Assembly (NCBI RefSeq): GCF_014650555.1
Contig: NZ_BMVE01000023.1
Coordinates: 1 to 50,558, forward strand
DNA length: 50,558 nt
Reading direction: 5' to 3'
Origin: Streptomyces goshikiensis
GTDB lineage: Bacteria > Actinomycetota > Actinomycetes > Streptomycetales > Streptomycetaceae
Below are positions 1 through 9,117 of this stretch, in pieces. How positions within the stretch are numbered: the stretch's first letter is position 1; every line of letters begins with the position of its first letter. The notes under the pieces were generated by a model, which was not told where the DNA came from, did no database searches, and saw nothing but the letters and a program-made list of their open reading frames with translations. Made by a program: the position numbers and the translations under genes.

Positions 1-285
1 TTCGAGCTCGGTGACGCCGTCCGGCTGCTGCGCGAAGCCGGGCACGAGGAGCAGGCGGCGCGGGTGGAGCACGCGATCGTGGGCCGCAACGTCATCCCGG
101 GCCACTGGACCTTCCAGATCATCGAGGCCTACAACGACACCTATTACCGGCCTTTCGCCGCGATGGAGCGCGACATCGTCGACGAGCTGGCCGCCGGACG
201 CGACCACCTCCTGGAGGCCCACCTCAAGACGGCCCGTCGAACCCGCAACCATCCAGACCACACGCCGACGCCCACCGACACCTGA
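1..285 (+). CDS. Hypothetical protein, 5' truncated by window edge
   Basis: An open frame runs in from base 1 and stops at TGA 283-285, giving the last 94 residues of a protein that begins outside the window. The composition is charged and mostly helical, with hydrophilic residues spaced by aliphatic ones and a proline/threonine-rich tail (PTPTDT at the end). An internal GTG at 64 is a possible start but has no clear ribosome binding site, so I read the gene as truncated. I do not recognise the family and see no membrane segment or catalytic motif. Confidence 0.55.
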   Translation, partial: FELGDAVRLLREAGHEEQAARVEHAIVGRNVIPGHWTFQIIEAYNDTYYRPFAAMERDIVDELAAGRDHLLEAHLKTARRTRNHPDHTPTPTDT

Positions 286-295
286 GAGACGTTCC

Positions 296-452
296 GCCAC
301 CACTCTGGAGTACGGCACCGGCCTCGTCCCGGTGTGGCTCGCCCTCGGCCCGGCTGGGCAGTTGGCGGCTATCGCCGCGATCCAGACCCTCCTGAACTTC
401 TTCCTCACCCGCGAGATCGCGAAGGAGCGGAGATCGACCAAGATCGTCAAGG
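296..452 (+). pseudogene. Fragment resembling the C-terminus of a small DUF1622-like membrane protein
   Basis: In frame 2 there is a natural-looking stretch with a hydrophobic helix (AAIAAIQTLLNFFLTREIAK) ending in a basic tail. This pattern resembles the last transmembrane helix of DUF1622-type membrane proteins. There is no start codon in context and the frame runs into low-quality sequence, so it looks like a remnant. The family assignment is from memory of the motif style and is weak. Confidence 0.25.
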
Positions 453-551
453 GTCCGAGCCTCACGTCGCAACTCTTTGATGGCCCTTGTGGCGTTGATT
501 CAGGCGTCGAGCGCAGTCGGCGGGGCAGGCGCCTATCGGAGGTGGTCGATC

Positions 552-1703
552 TTGCCTAGACGGGTGGATGCGCCACGAAGGATCTGGTTGGCGGCTACGG
601 AGCGGGCCGGCTACCTGCGACGCGCTGCGCAGGGAGCCGGGAGCGAGCGGGACGAGCTACTGCTCGGTGCCAAGACCGTGGTCGCGGCGATGGCGGCGTG
701 GGTCCTGGCGCGTTACCTGCTGCCGCCTGCCGTCTCGACGTTCGCGCCGTTCACCGCGCTGGTGGCACTGCAGGCCACCGTGTACCGCTCGGTGCGGGAC
801 TGCCTCCAGTACGTTCTGGCGATGGCAGCGGGAGCCACGCTCGCCGCCACCCTGGCGGCCGTGGCAGGCGTCCACGGATGGACGTTCGGCCTCCTCACGC
901 TGTTCGCCCTCTGCGTCGGCAAGATCCGGCGCTTTGGCCAGCAGGGCCCTCAGGTGGCCATCGTCGGCTTCTTCGCGTTCTCCTCCGGCCAAGGACAGAT
1001 CGACTACATCGGTCATCTGATCACGTCCGTGGGCATCGGCGCCCTTTGCGGTCTCGCCGCCCATCTCGCGCTCGCGCCCGCCCGGCACACCGGCCACCGG
1101 CAGCAAGCCGTCACCGACCTCTACACCACCATGGCCCAGCGCCTCAACGATCTTGCCGACACCCTCGAAGCAGAGGATCCCGACCGGAGCCACCTGCGCC
1201 AATGGCGCCACGACTGGCACAGACTGTCCGCCGAATGCGAGCGCATCCGCCACACCATCGACGCCGAGATCGAAAACGGCCGCATGAACCCACGCCGCAC
1301 CAGCAGCGGCTCCGGCGAGGCACTTCCCCGCGCTGGGGAGGCGATCTCCGTCGCCGAACGCAGCATGGACCACCTTCGCTCCATGACCCGAACCCTGGAC
1401 TACGCCCTCGACAGCGGGGAACTCGGGAACCTCCCGGCCGCTTTCCGTCCTCGATTCAGCGCAGTCCTGCGCGCCGTGGCCGCCACGACGGAGGAAATCG
1501 GCCGGGCGTCTCACACCGATTCGGACCTGCTCGGTGCGAAGATCGACGAAGCGTCCGCAGAACTCGATCGGGTGCAGCAGCAGGAACGGACCACCCTGGA
1601 AGCCTCCCCGGCCGTGCACGCCTTGCAGGGCACGCTCCTCACGGACGCCGGCCGGCTCCTGGTCGATCTGCGGTCGGGCCTGCGAGGTCTCGCCAGTACC
1701 TGA
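552..1703 (+). CDS. FUSC / aromatic-acid-exporter-like membrane protein
   Basis: 383 residues from a TTG at 552, chosen because GGAGGTGG lies 6-7 nt upstream; an in-frame ATG at 477 has no such site. The N-terminal half holds about six hydrophobic segments (roughly residues 38-58, 62-75, 88-108, 112-122, 134-145, 155-175) with a GQQGPQVAI stretch between them. The second half is soluble, helical and charged. This is the layout of FUSC/ArAE proteins, inner-membrane proteins thought to export aromatic acids or related toxic small molecules. Substrate cannot be told from sequence. It stands alone, about 190 bp before the next gene. Confidence 0.75.
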   Translation: MPRRVDAPRRIWLAATERAGYLRRAAQGAGSERDELLLGAKTVVAAMAAWVLARYLLPPAVSTFAPFTALVALQATVYRSVRDCLQYVLAMAAGATLAATLAAVAGVHGWTFGLLTLFALCVGKIRRFGQQGPQVAIVGFFAFSSGQGQIDYIGHLITSVGIGALCGLAAHLALAPARHTGHRQQAVTDLYTTMAQRLNDLADTLEAEDPDRSHLRQWRHDWHRLSAECERIRHTIDAEIENGRMNPRRTSSGSGEALPRAGEAISVAERSMDHLRSMTRTLDYALDSGELGNLPAAFRPRFSAVLRAVAATTEEIGRASHTDSDLLGAKIDEASAELDRVQQQERTTLEASPAVHALQGTLLTDAGRLLVDLRSGLRGLAST

Positions 1704-1890
1704 GAAATCGATCGGGACACGGTTCGCATGGTGTGGAGGGGTAGGCGGGATAGGAGAGACGTCAGCCGAGGCAGACGGACGTCGCCCCGCGGTCGAGTCG
1801 CACGCCGAGCCCGGCCGCGCCGCCCCTCCCACAGGTGCCGCCACCCGTCGTGGAGCGTTCGGTGAAGTGTGGCGCCGGCAAGGAAACACC

Positions 1891-3135
1891 ATGAAAGCGG
1901 CAGTGTACGAAGGACCGCGGACGGTGACGGTCAAGGACGTCCCGGACGCGAAGGTCGAGCACCCTGGCGACATCCTGGTAAAGATCACGACCGCCAATAT
2001 TTGCGGCTCCGACCTGCACATGTATGAAGGCCGGACCTCCTTCGAGACGGGCCGGACCCTCGGTCACGAGAACCTCGGCCAGGTCGTCGAGGTGGGCAAG
2101 GCGGTCAGCAAGGTCAAGGTCGGCGACTGGGTGGTCCTGCCGTTCAACATCGCCTGCGGCTTCTGCAAGCAGTGTGAGCAGGGTCTGACCAACTACTGCC
2201 TCACCATGCAGCCCCAACCGGACATGGCCGGCGCCGCTTACGGCTTTGCCGAGATGGGCCCCTACCAGGGCGGCCAGGCGGAACTGTTGCGCGTACCGTA
2301 CGGCGACTTCAACGCCCTGCGCCTCGGCGAGGACGCCCCCGAGCGGCAGCTCGACTACGTGATGCTGGCCGACATCTTCCCCACCGGCTACCACGCCACC
2401 GAAATGGCAGGTGTGAAGCCAGGTGACCAGACGCTCGTCTACGGCGCGGGGCCGGTCGGCCTGATGGCCGCCTACTCCGCGATCCTCAGGGGCGCCGGCC
2501 GCGTATGGGTGGCCGACCACCAGCCCGACCGGCTCCGCCTCGCCGAGGAGATCGGCGCCATCGCCATCAACACGGCCGAACAGGATCCGGCCGAGGTCGT
2601 CAAGGAAGCCACCCTCGGCCTGGGCGCGGACAACGGCTGCGAATGCGTCGGCTACCAGGCCCACGACCCGCAGGGCAACGAGGACGCCACCCTGACCATG
2701 AACGGGCTCATCGACTCCGTCCGGTTCACCGGTGGCATCGGCGTGGTCGGCGTGTTCCTCCCCGAGGACCCAGGAGGCGACGAGGCGCAGGGCGGGCTTG
2801 AAGCCCAGGGGAAGGTACCGCTCGACTTCGGCCTGCTCTGGTTCAAGGGCCAGCACATCGGCACCGGCCAGGCGCCCGTCAAGCGCTACAACCGGGCCCT
2901 GCGTGACCTGATCGCCGGAGGCAAAGCCGAACCCAGCTTCCTCGTCTCCCACGAACTCAGCCTCGACGAGGCGTCCGCGGCCTACGAGCACTTTGACAAC
3001 CGCGACGACGGCTGGACCAAGGTCGTTCTCCACCCCGATGGCCGCAGTCGCCGCGCCTCCACCGCAAAGCGGGGCAGTCGCAGCGTCGGCGGGTCCTCCC
3101 ACCCGACCGTGCAGGAACTACGCCGAGAAGCGTAG
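1891..3135 (+). CDS. Zinc-dependent alcohol dehydrogenase, glutathione-independent formaldehyde dehydrogenase type
   Basis: 414 residues from ATG 1891, with AGGAA 6 nt upstream. Medium-chain dehydrogenase: catalytic-zinc residues C38 (NICGSDLH) and H59-E60 (LGHEN), structural-zinc cysteines C89, C92, C95 and C103, and a Rossmann motif GAGPVG from residue 185. The inserted loops and the WFKGQHIGTGQ segment are those of the FdhA-like group that oxidises formaldehyde or other aldehydes with NAD and no glutathione. The C-terminus carries a basic linker and then the start of a Rho_N/SAP-like tail, cut by a TAG at 3133; the tail continues in frame for 21 codons after it. The enzyme core looks intact. 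Confidence 0.85.
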   Translation: MKAAVYEGPRTVTVKDVPDAKVEHPGDILVKITTANICGSDLHMYEGRTSFETGRTLGHENLGQVVEVGKAVSKVKVGDWVVLPFNIACGFCKQCEQGLTNYCLTMQPQPDMAGAAYGFAEMGPYQGGQAELLRVPYGDFNALRLGEDAPERQLDYVMLADIFPTGYHATEMAGVKPGDQTLVYGAGPVGLMAAYSAILRGAGRVWVADHQPDRLRLAEEIGAIAINTAEQDPAEVVKEATLGLGADNGCECVGYQAHDPQGNEDATLTMNGLIDSVRFTGGIGVVGVFLPEDPGGDEAQGGLEAQGKVPLDFGLLWFKGQHIGTGQAPVKRYNRALRDLIAGGKAEPSFLVSHELSLDEASAAYEHFDNRDDGWTKVVLHPDGRSRRASTAKRGSRSVGGSSHPTVQELRREA

Positions 3136-3201
3136 GCGCGAGGCATCGAAGGCCGCTCCCACATGAACAAGCAGGAGCTGAAACGGGCCGTCAGACCTTG
3201 A
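3136..3201 (+). other. In-frame continuation of the Rho_N/SAP-like tail after an amber stop
   Basis: Directly after the TAG of the dehydrogenase, the same frame reads on through ARGIEGRSHMNKQELKRAV to a TGA at 3199-3201. Joined to the preceding TVQELRREA it makes a complete small helical module. The same module ends the protein at 12496-12822 (YQEAKKRGVEGRSTMTKQQL). The stop falls exactly where that paralogue has a lysine. This is either a recent nonsense mutation or a stop-codon readthrough site; the former is simpler. Confidence 0.6.
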
Positions 3202-3364
3202 GCGCCGTAGACGCCGCCGCTGGCGGACGCCCGGCCCGCGACTTCGATCAGTGGCCGAGGCCAGGGCCCCTCGTATTCCCACCCGCACTCTGATCGAGTG
3301 AACCAAAGGGGGTGAATGGGGCCGCTTGCGACATCAATGCGGGGTGTGGGGGTAGCCGGTCATC

Positions 3365-3988
3365 ATGGACCCCAACAATCACACGCCGCTCCGTGCTGTC
3401 TCGCTCGTCTGCACCCTCTCGCCCTCGCCCGCGCCCTCCAGCTCCCAGCTGCTGGCGGAGCAGACCATGGCCGCTCTCGCCGAGCACGGCGTCACGGGGA
3501 AGACCATCCGGATCGCCGACCACGACGTGAAGGCCGGTGTGAAGACCGACATGGGCGACGGCGACGCATGGCCGGAGATCCGCGACACGATCCTGGGCTG
3601 CGACATCCTGATCCTGTCCACGCCGATCTGGCTCGGCCACCCCTCCAGCGTCGCCCAGCGGGTCATGGAGCGTCTGAACGCGGAGATCTCCGAGACGGAC
3701 GATGAGGGCCGCATGCTCACCTACGGCAAGGTGGCCGCAGTCTGCGTCGTCGGCAACGAGGACGGCGCCCACAAAGTCAGTGCCGACCTCTTCCAGGGAC
3801 TCAACGACGTCGGGTTCTCCCTCGCCCCCAATGCCGTCACCTACTGGGTCGGCGAAGCCATGCAGGGCACCGACTACCAGGACCTCGACCAGACCCCCGA
3901 GAAGACGGCCGGCACGACGGCCACCCTCGCCGCGAACACCGCCCACCTCGCCCGCCGCCTCAAGGCAGCCTCCTATCCGGCGAACTGA
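3365..3988 (+). CDS. NAD(P)H-dependent FMN reductase / flavodoxin-like protein
   Basis: 207 residues from ATG 3365. The fold is flavodoxin-like: an early SPSPAPSSSQLL loop where phosphate of FMN would bind, a central DILILSTPIWLGHPSS segment typical of NADPH-dependent FMN reductases, then GKVAAVCVVGNEDGAH. Such enzymes reduce flavins, quinones or azo compounds. No strong Shine-Dalgarno is visible. It lies about 160 bp after the dehydrogenase tail and 43 bp before an SDR gene on the same strand, so the three may form a redox/stress operon with the catalase downstream. Confidence 0.75.
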   Translation: MDPNNHTPLRAVSLVCTLSPSPAPSSSQLLAEQTMAALAEHGVTGKTIRIADHDVKAGVKTDMGDGDAWPEIRDTILGCDILILSTPIWLGHPSSVAQRVMERLNAEISETDDEGRMLTYGKVAAVCVVGNEDGAHKVSADLFQGLNDVGFSLAPNAVTYWVGEAMQGTDYQDLDQTPEKTAGTTATLAANTAHLARRLKAASYPAN

Positions 3989-4031
3989 CCCGCAGTCAGC
4001 CCTTGCGCGCCCTGGAGACCGGAGAAACGAA

Positions 4032-4925
4032 ATGTCGTCCCGGAAAGCACCCCGCGTTTCCGACCCCGTCACCCGCCACCCACGCCCGCCGTTCCCCGGC
4101 CAAGAGCAGGAGCACCCCGGCTCGACCGAGGACATGGATCCCCGCCCCGATCACGGCGAGGACTCCTACCAGGGCCACGGCGTGCTCCTGGACCGCGCCG
4201 CGCTGGTCACGGGAGGCGATTCCGGGATCGGCCGAGCTGTGTGCCTGGCCTTCGCACGTGAGGGCTCGGACGTCGTCTTCACCCACCTGCCCGAGGAAGC
4301 CGACGAGGCGGCCGAGACCGCACGTCTGGTCGGCGCGTCAGGCCGCGAGGCCATCCCCGTCCTGTGCGACATTCGTGACGAGGCGCAGTGCGAGGCCCTC
4401 ATCGACCGCGTCACGAACGAGTTCGGGCGCATCGACATCCTGGTCAACAACGCCGCGTATCAGATGTCCCAGCCCGACGGGATCGAGGCCATCACCACGG
4501 AGCAGTTCGACCGGGTGATGAAGACCAACCTGTATGGAATGTTCTGGCTCTCCCGCGCGGCCCTCGCCCACATTCCGCGGGGTGGATCGATCATCAACAC
4601 CGCTTCGGTGCAGGGCTACCAGCCCAGCCCGCACCTGCTGGACTACGCGATGACGAAATCCGCCATCATCTCCTTCACTCACGGGCTGGCGCAGATGGTC
4701 GCCGAGCGCGGCATCCGCGTCAACGCCGTCGCCCCCGGGCCGGTCTGGACGCCGCTCATCCCGGCGACCATGCCCGACGTGACGGAGTTCGGCAAACAGT
4801 CACCCCTGGGCCGAGCGGCCCAGCCGGCCGAGATGGCTCCCGCCTACGTCTTCTTGGCCTCACCCCAAGCCAGCTACATCACGGGGGAGATCCTCAACGC
4901 CACCGGCGGAACTCCCCTCCCATAA
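4032..4925 (+). CDS. Short-chain dehydrogenase/reductase (SDR), long N-terminal form
   Basis: 297 residues from ATG 4032, with GGAGA 6 nt upstream. After a ~50-residue polar leader comes the cofactor motif TGGDSGIGRA (from T60), the NNAA motif, catalytic S192 (NTASVQGY) and Y205-x3-K209 (DYAMTK). The sequence type (TRHPRPPFPGQEQEHPG leader, PEEADEA, VWTPLIPATMP) is that of the stress-associated SDRs related to Bacillus GsiB-cluster and YhxC/YghA proteins. Substrate is unknown. It sits between a flavin reductase and a catalase, which suggests a stationary-phase or oxidative-stress role. Confidence 0.85.
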   Translation: MSSRKAPRVSDPVTRHPRPPFPGQEQEHPGSTEDMDPRPDHGEDSYQGHGVLLDRAALVTGGDSGIGRAVCLAFAREGSDVVFTHLPEEADEAAETARLVGASGREAIPVLCDIRDEAQCEALIDRVTNEFGRIDILVNNAAYQMSQPDGIEAITTEQFDRVMKTNLYGMFWLSRAALAHIPRGGSIINTASVQGYQPSPHLLDYAMTKSAIISFTHGLAQMVAERGIRVNAVAPGPVWTPLIPATMPDVTEFGKQSPLGRAAQPAEMAPAYVFLASPQASYITGEILNATGGTPLP

Positions 4926-5058
4926 CCTGCGGGGCTCGCATGCGCAGGCCCGTTCCGCACCGGCCCCCATCCGCGATCTGGAGAGCAGGGCTGACGGGGC
5001 TCAAACACGCGTCGCCCTTGCCTCCGCCACCACACCGGCGCCCATAAGGAGAACGACC

Positions 5059-7299
5059 ATGGCGAAGAAGCAGCAGCCAGCAGGAGACGCCGCCAGGAAC
5101 GAACTGCCAGGCCAACCCGGCCCGGTACCCCCGCCCGTGGCCGAGCCCATGCAGCCGGGGGAACCGCTGCCCCCGAAGCAGGACCAGGACGGCCCCGAAA
5201 CGGTGAGCCCCACCGGGCAGCCCACGGGAGCGGACCAGGCGCGCGTGGCGCAGAGCGGCGCGTACCTGACCACCGCCCAAGGCGCTCGGCTCCCCGACAC
5301 CGATCACTCCCTGAAGGCCGGAGCGCGCGGCCCCGTCCTGCTCCAGGACCATCACCTGCGCGAGAAGATCACACATTTTGACCACGAGCGGATCCCGGAG
5401 CGGGTCGTCCACGCGCGCGGCGCCGCCGCCCACGGGGTTTTTCAGGGGTACGGCACGGCGGGCGAAGTGTCCAAGGCTGCGTTCCTCGCCAAGGACGTGG
5501 AGACACCCGTGTTCGTGAGGTTTTCCACCGTCCTCGGTTCGCGCGGCTCGGCCGACACGGTCCGCGACACCCGTGGCTTCGCGACGAAGTTCTACACCGA
5601 AGAGGGCACCTTTGACCTGGTGGGGAACAACATCCCGGTGTTCTTCATCCAGGACGCGATCAAGTTCCCGGACGTGATCCACGCCGCGAAGCCGCACCCG
5701 GACCGGGAGATCCCTCAGGCGCAGAGCGCGCACGACACGTTCTGGGACTTCGTGTCCCTGCACACCGAAGCGACCCACCACACCCTCTGGAACATGTCCG
5801 ACCGCGGGATCCCGCGGTCCTATCGGATGATGGAGGGTTTCGGGGTCCACACGTTCCGTCTGGTCAACGCGGCCGAGGAGAGCGTGCTGGTGAAGTTCCA
5901 CTGGAAGCCGAAGCTGGGCGTGCACTCCCTGGTCTGGGAAGAGGCACAGCTGATCAACGGCATGGATCCCGATTTCCACCGCCGGGACCTCTCCGACGCG
6001 ATCGAGTCCGGCGCGTTCCCGCAGTGGGAGCTGGGCATCCAGGTCTTTCCGGACACCCCGGAGCAGACCTTCGAGGGCATCGACCTCCTCGACCCGACGA
6101 AGATCGTGCCGGAGGAGCTCGCGCCGGTCCAGCCCATCGGGCTCATGACCCTGAACGCGAACACCAAAAACTACTTCGCGGAGACCGAACAGGTTGCCTT
6201 CCACCCCGGACACTTGGTCCCGGGCATCGACGTCACCGACGATCCGCTGCTGGCCGGCCGGCTGTTCTCCTACCTCGACACGCAGATCAGCCGGCTCGGC
6301 GGCCCGAACTTCGGCCAGATCCCGATCAACCGGCCGCACGCGCCCGTCAACGACATGCTCCGCGACGGCATGCACCAGACCGCCGTCCACACCGGCGTCG
6401 CCCCCTACCATCCCAACAGCCTCGACGGAGGCTGCCCGTTCCTCGCCGGCGCCGACATGAGCGCCTTCATCGAGACGCCGGTGAAGGTTCCGGCGGCGAG
6501 CAAGGTCCGCGAGGCACCGGCCTCGTTCTCGGACCACTTCACCCAACCGCGGCTCTTCTGGCTCAGCATGACTCCGCCCGAGCGCGAACACATCATCGCC
6601 GCCTACACCTTCGAACTGAACAAGTGCTACGAGCAGGCCATCAAGGAACGCACCCTCCAGGTCCTCGCGAACATCGACACGGAACTGTGCGAGGAGGTCG
6701 CCACCGGACTCGGCCTGCCTGCTCCTGCGGCCTCCGAGCCGCTCACCGCGCCCGACCCCAGCCCGGCTCTCTCCCAGATGGGCGGGACTTGGCCGACCGA
6801 TGGCCGCGTGATCGGCATCATCGCCGACGCGGAGGCCGACTTGGACGGCGTACGCACCGCCCGGCACGCCATCCTGGACTCCGGCATGGTCCCCCTCGTC
6901 ATCGCACCCACCGGCGGGACCCTCGACTCCGACGGCGACGACCCGATCCATATCCAGCGGACTTACGCCGCCGCCCGCTCCGTCGAGTTCGACGCCCTCC
7001 TCGTGGCTGGTGAGCCCCAAGCCGGCGCAGATGCCTACGGCGCCCGCGACGCCAAGGCCGGAACCGCTCAGCCCCCGCAAGCCGTCGACCCGCGCGTCCT
7101 GCTGCTCCTTACCGAGGCGTACCGCCACGGCAAGGCCATCGGCGGCTGGAACGGCGCGGAGCGGCTACTGGCATCCGCCGGCATCACTGCGGATGAGCCG
7201 GGCATCGCCGTCGGCGAAACCAGCAGGGCGATGGTTGAGGAGCTGACGCAGGCACTGGGGGAGCACCGAGCATGGGACCGCTTCCCGGCCAACCTCTGA
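5059..7299 (+). CDS. katE: Large-subunit monofunctional catalase, KatE/HPII type
   Basis: 746 residues from ATG 5059, preceded by AAGGAG with ideal spacing. Converts hydrogen peroxide to water and oxygen. Catalytic His is H118 (RVVHARG), distal Asn N191 (VGNNIPVFF) and the haem-binding Tyr Y405 (RLFSYLDTQ), each ten residues before the HPII counterparts. The first ~70 residues are a Pro/Gln-rich arm and the last ~150 form the DJ-1/PfpI-like flavodoxin domain (VIGIIADAEADLDGV onward) that marks large-subunit catalases. The gene is full length. A strong hairpin follows 15 bp after the stop, so it probably ends the redox operon. Confidence 0.93.
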   Translation: MAKKQQPAGDAARNELPGQPGPVPPPVAEPMQPGEPLPPKQDQDGPETVSPTGQPTGADQARVAQSGAYLTTAQGARLPDTDHSLKAGARGPVLLQDHHLREKITHFDHERIPERVVHARGAAAHGVFQGYGTAGEVSKAAFLAKDVETPVFVRFSTVLGSRGSADTVRDTRGFATKFYTEEGTFDLVGNNIPVFFIQDAIKFPDVIHAAKPHPDREIPQAQSAHDTFWDFVSLHTEATHHTLWNMSDRGIPRSYRMMEGFGVHTFRLVNAAEESVLVKFHWKPKLGVHSLVWEEAQLINGMDPDFHRRDLSDAIESGAFPQWELGIQVFPDTPEQTFEGIDLLDPTKIVPEELAPVQPIGLMTLNANTKNYFAETEQVAFHPGHLVPGIDVTDDPLLAGRLFSYLDTQISRLGGPNFGQIPINRPHAPVNDMLRDGMHQTAVHTGVAPYHPNSLDGGCPFLAGADMSAFIETPVKVPAASKVREAPASFSDHFTQPRLFWLSMTPPEREHIIAAYTFELNKCYEQAIKERTLQVLANIDTELCEEVATGLGLPAPAASEPLTAPDPSPALSQMGGTWPTDGRVIGIIADAEADLDGVRTARHAILDSGMVPLVIAPTGGTLDSDGDDPIHIQRTYAAARSVEFDALLVAGEPQAGADAYGARDAKAGTAQPPQAVDPRVLLLLTEAYRHGKAIGGWNGAERLLASAGITADEPGIAVGETSRAMVEELTQALGEHRAWDRFPANL

Positions 7300-7313
7300 C
7301 GCCGTCGTCGGTC

Positions 7314-7342
7314 CCGCCCGCCCGCAAGCCCGCGGGCGGGCG
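7314..7342 (+). terminator. GC-rich hairpin after the catalase gene
   Basis: CGCCCGCCCGC pairs with GCGGGCGGGCG around a short AAGCCC-type loop, 15 bp after the katE stop. There is no clear T-run, as is usual in Streptomyces. It probably terminates katE transcription. Confidence 0.7.
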
Positions 7343-7405
7343 GCGAGGGGGCGCATAGTCCCCGTGGAAGAGGCGTTCAGCTGAACGAGCCGGCCGGGCC
7401 CGCAG

Positions 7406-7612
7406 TCAGTGCTTGGCGCTCGGGACGGCAAGCGACTCGCCCGGAGGCTTCTTCTTCGCCGCCTCCACCTCCTCACCGGGTTGAGGGAGGCGGTTGTGGC
7501 TCATCTTGGCGTCGAAGCGCTCGTCGAACGCGTCGAGATCCCCCAGTTCCGAGAGCGTCCACAGCACAATCCCGTCCACCAACGCCTTCTGGGCCGCTGG
7601 GGTACGCCCTCC
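7406..7612 (-). pseudogene. C-terminal fragment of an unknown protein
   Basis: The minus strand reads a natural-looking acidic helical stretch (LVDGIVLWTLSELGDLDAF, then DERFDAKMSHNRLPQPGEE) ending in a lysine/proline tail at a stop 7406-7408. No upstream start or continuation is convincing beyond about 7612. A GTG-initiated short gene of about 57 residues is the alternative. I do not recognise the family. Together with the catalase terminator it fills the 7343-7671 gap. Confidence 0.35.
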
Positions 7613-7671
7613 TCCCGGCGTGAGACCGCCTTCACGTCGGCTTTCTCGGGGTGGGCAACAGAACTGCGTGA

Positions 7672-8340
7672 CTCTACGGAGTCGCCGCCACCTGCGAAGC
7701 CCCGCAGTTCACCCTCGCCGGCGCACTGGTCCCCGCCTCCTCCACCGCCGGGGACACCTACGACCACAGCCTCGACACCCACACCCTGCACTTGTCGATC
7801 ACCGGCGCCATAGGCCACGACGTCGACGCGTCCCTGATGGCCACTCTGCTGGTCAATGCCTCCCGTGGCGCCCGCCGCGCCGGAGAAACCCTGGCCGAGC
7901 AGGCCCGCCAGGCCCTCCTCGACCACGGTCGCCAGTCCACGGCAACCGGCCAGCTCCTGCGCATGGCCCTCGACGGAAGCAGCGCGCAGCTCGTCAACGC
8001 AGGCCACCCCTGGCCCCTTCTCCTGCGCGACGGGGCGGTCACAGAGATGTGCCTGGTCGTGACCCGCCCGTCGGCTGCGCCTCGCTCACGCACCCCTACA
8101 CGGTGCAGGACCTCAGCCTGCGGCCTGGGGATCGGCTCCTGCTCCATACCGACGGCATGCAGGAACGCGACGCCGAAACGGTCGACCTCCCCGCGCTCCT
8201 GCCCTAAACCGCCACCCAGCACCCGCGGGAAGTCGCGCGCACCCTGGTCGGCGCGGTCAGCGACGCCTACGACGGCGGCCCGCCCAAGGACGACGCCACC
8301 GTCGTCTGCCTCGACTGGCACGGCCCCCACAACGAGAGCG
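7672..8340 (+). pseudogene. Broken PP2C/SpoIIE-type serine phosphatase
   Basis: Frame 1 from 7672 reads a PP2C-type phosphatase: GDTYDHSLD (metal site region), GAIGHDVDASLMATLL, and QLVNAGHPWPLLLRDG. Around 8059-8064 the frame jumps by one base; the rest (PYTVQDLSLRPGDRLLLHTDG, MQERDAETVDL) continues in frame 3, then meets a TAA at 8205-8207, after which DDATVVCLDWHG still follows in that frame. The N-terminus is missing. So the gene has a frameshift, an internal stop and no 5' end. Such phosphatases (SpoIIE/RsbU class) activate STAS proteins; both a kinase-like and a STAS gene lie immediately downstream. Confidence 0.8.
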
Positions 8341-8463
8341 AAAGCACCCGGACGAGCACCTGGCCACGAGGGCAGGCACGACTGACGGAAGAGCCGAACA
8401 AGGGTGGGCACCCGCACAGGCGGGCAGGCGCAGTGCAAGCCAACCCGTGTGGAGGGAGACTCC

Positions 8464-8865
8464 GTGGTCCCGCACATGCTCATCCTCGACCGGCCCGTGC
8501 CACGCACCGGCCTGCCCACGACGACAGCACGGGGTGCCACCGACGACTTCCTCCACCACGCAGCGCAGGTCCGCGCCCCTGCCCGGCCCGAGTACGCCGA
8601 TGCGGTCCTCCTGGTCGTCACCGAACTCGTCACCAACGCGCTCCGCCACACCGACGGGCCCGCCGCCCTCCACCTCGAACTCCACGACGACCACATCGAG
8701 ATCCGCGTCACCGACACCAGCCCCAAACCCGCGGAGCGTCGTCTGCCCCAGACCAATGGGAGCGGAGGCTACGGATGGCACCTCATCGACCGCCTCACCA
8801 ACCACACCCACACCGAACCCACCCCTGCCGGCGGCAAAACCATCTGCGCCCACGCCCCCTGGTAA
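8464..8865 (+). CDS. Anti-sigma-factor kinase-like ATP-binding protein (HATPase_c_2)
   Basis: 133 residues from GTG 8464, preceded by GGAGGGA at 6-nt spacing. GHKL ATPase fold of the RsbW/SpoIIAB class: N-box ELVTNALRH with E54 and N58, and a glycine lid GGYGWHLIDRL. These proteins bind and inhibit a sigma factor and phosphorylate a STAS antagonist; in Streptomyces many are single-domain regulators of development and stress. It lies between a broken phosphatase and an intact STAS gene, completing a partner-switching trio. The sigma factor it controls is not in the window. Confidence 0.8.
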   Translation: MVPHMLILDRPVPRTGLPTTTARGATDDFLHHAAQVRAPARPEYADAVLLVVTELVTNALRHTDGPAALHLELHDDHIEIRVTDTSPKPAERRLPQTNGSGGYGWHLIDRLTNHTHTEPTPAGGKTICAHAPW

Positions 8866-9117
8866 GACTCATGGGCAGACCGCCGGGCGCGGCCCTGCCC
8901 CTGGTCGGAGGGCATGGCCGAGTTGGGTCTGGCCTTCGCGGCGGGAGCGTGACACGCTCGGGGAACAACCAGCCTGGTCTGGTGGGAGACCCCGCGCCGC
9001 CAGAGGCCAGCTACGGATGGCCAGTGGAGGGCACGGGTGGTCTCGCTCGGCTTTGCGCGGCCCCGGACGGCCGCGCGCTTGACGGCCTCTTCCGCCCGAA
9101 TCCGGGAGCCGACCGTA

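Noticed and set aside
657..2021. Long minus-strand open frame opposite the FUSC and dehydrogenase genes
   Set aside because: It is a shadow frame: Gly/Arg/Val-rich, no ribosome binding site, no family-like sequence, and fully antisense to a well-supported gene.
4894..7128. 744-codon minus-strand open frame
   Set aside because: It mirrors katE codon by codon in high-GC DNA; the plus-strand catalase has all catalytic residues.
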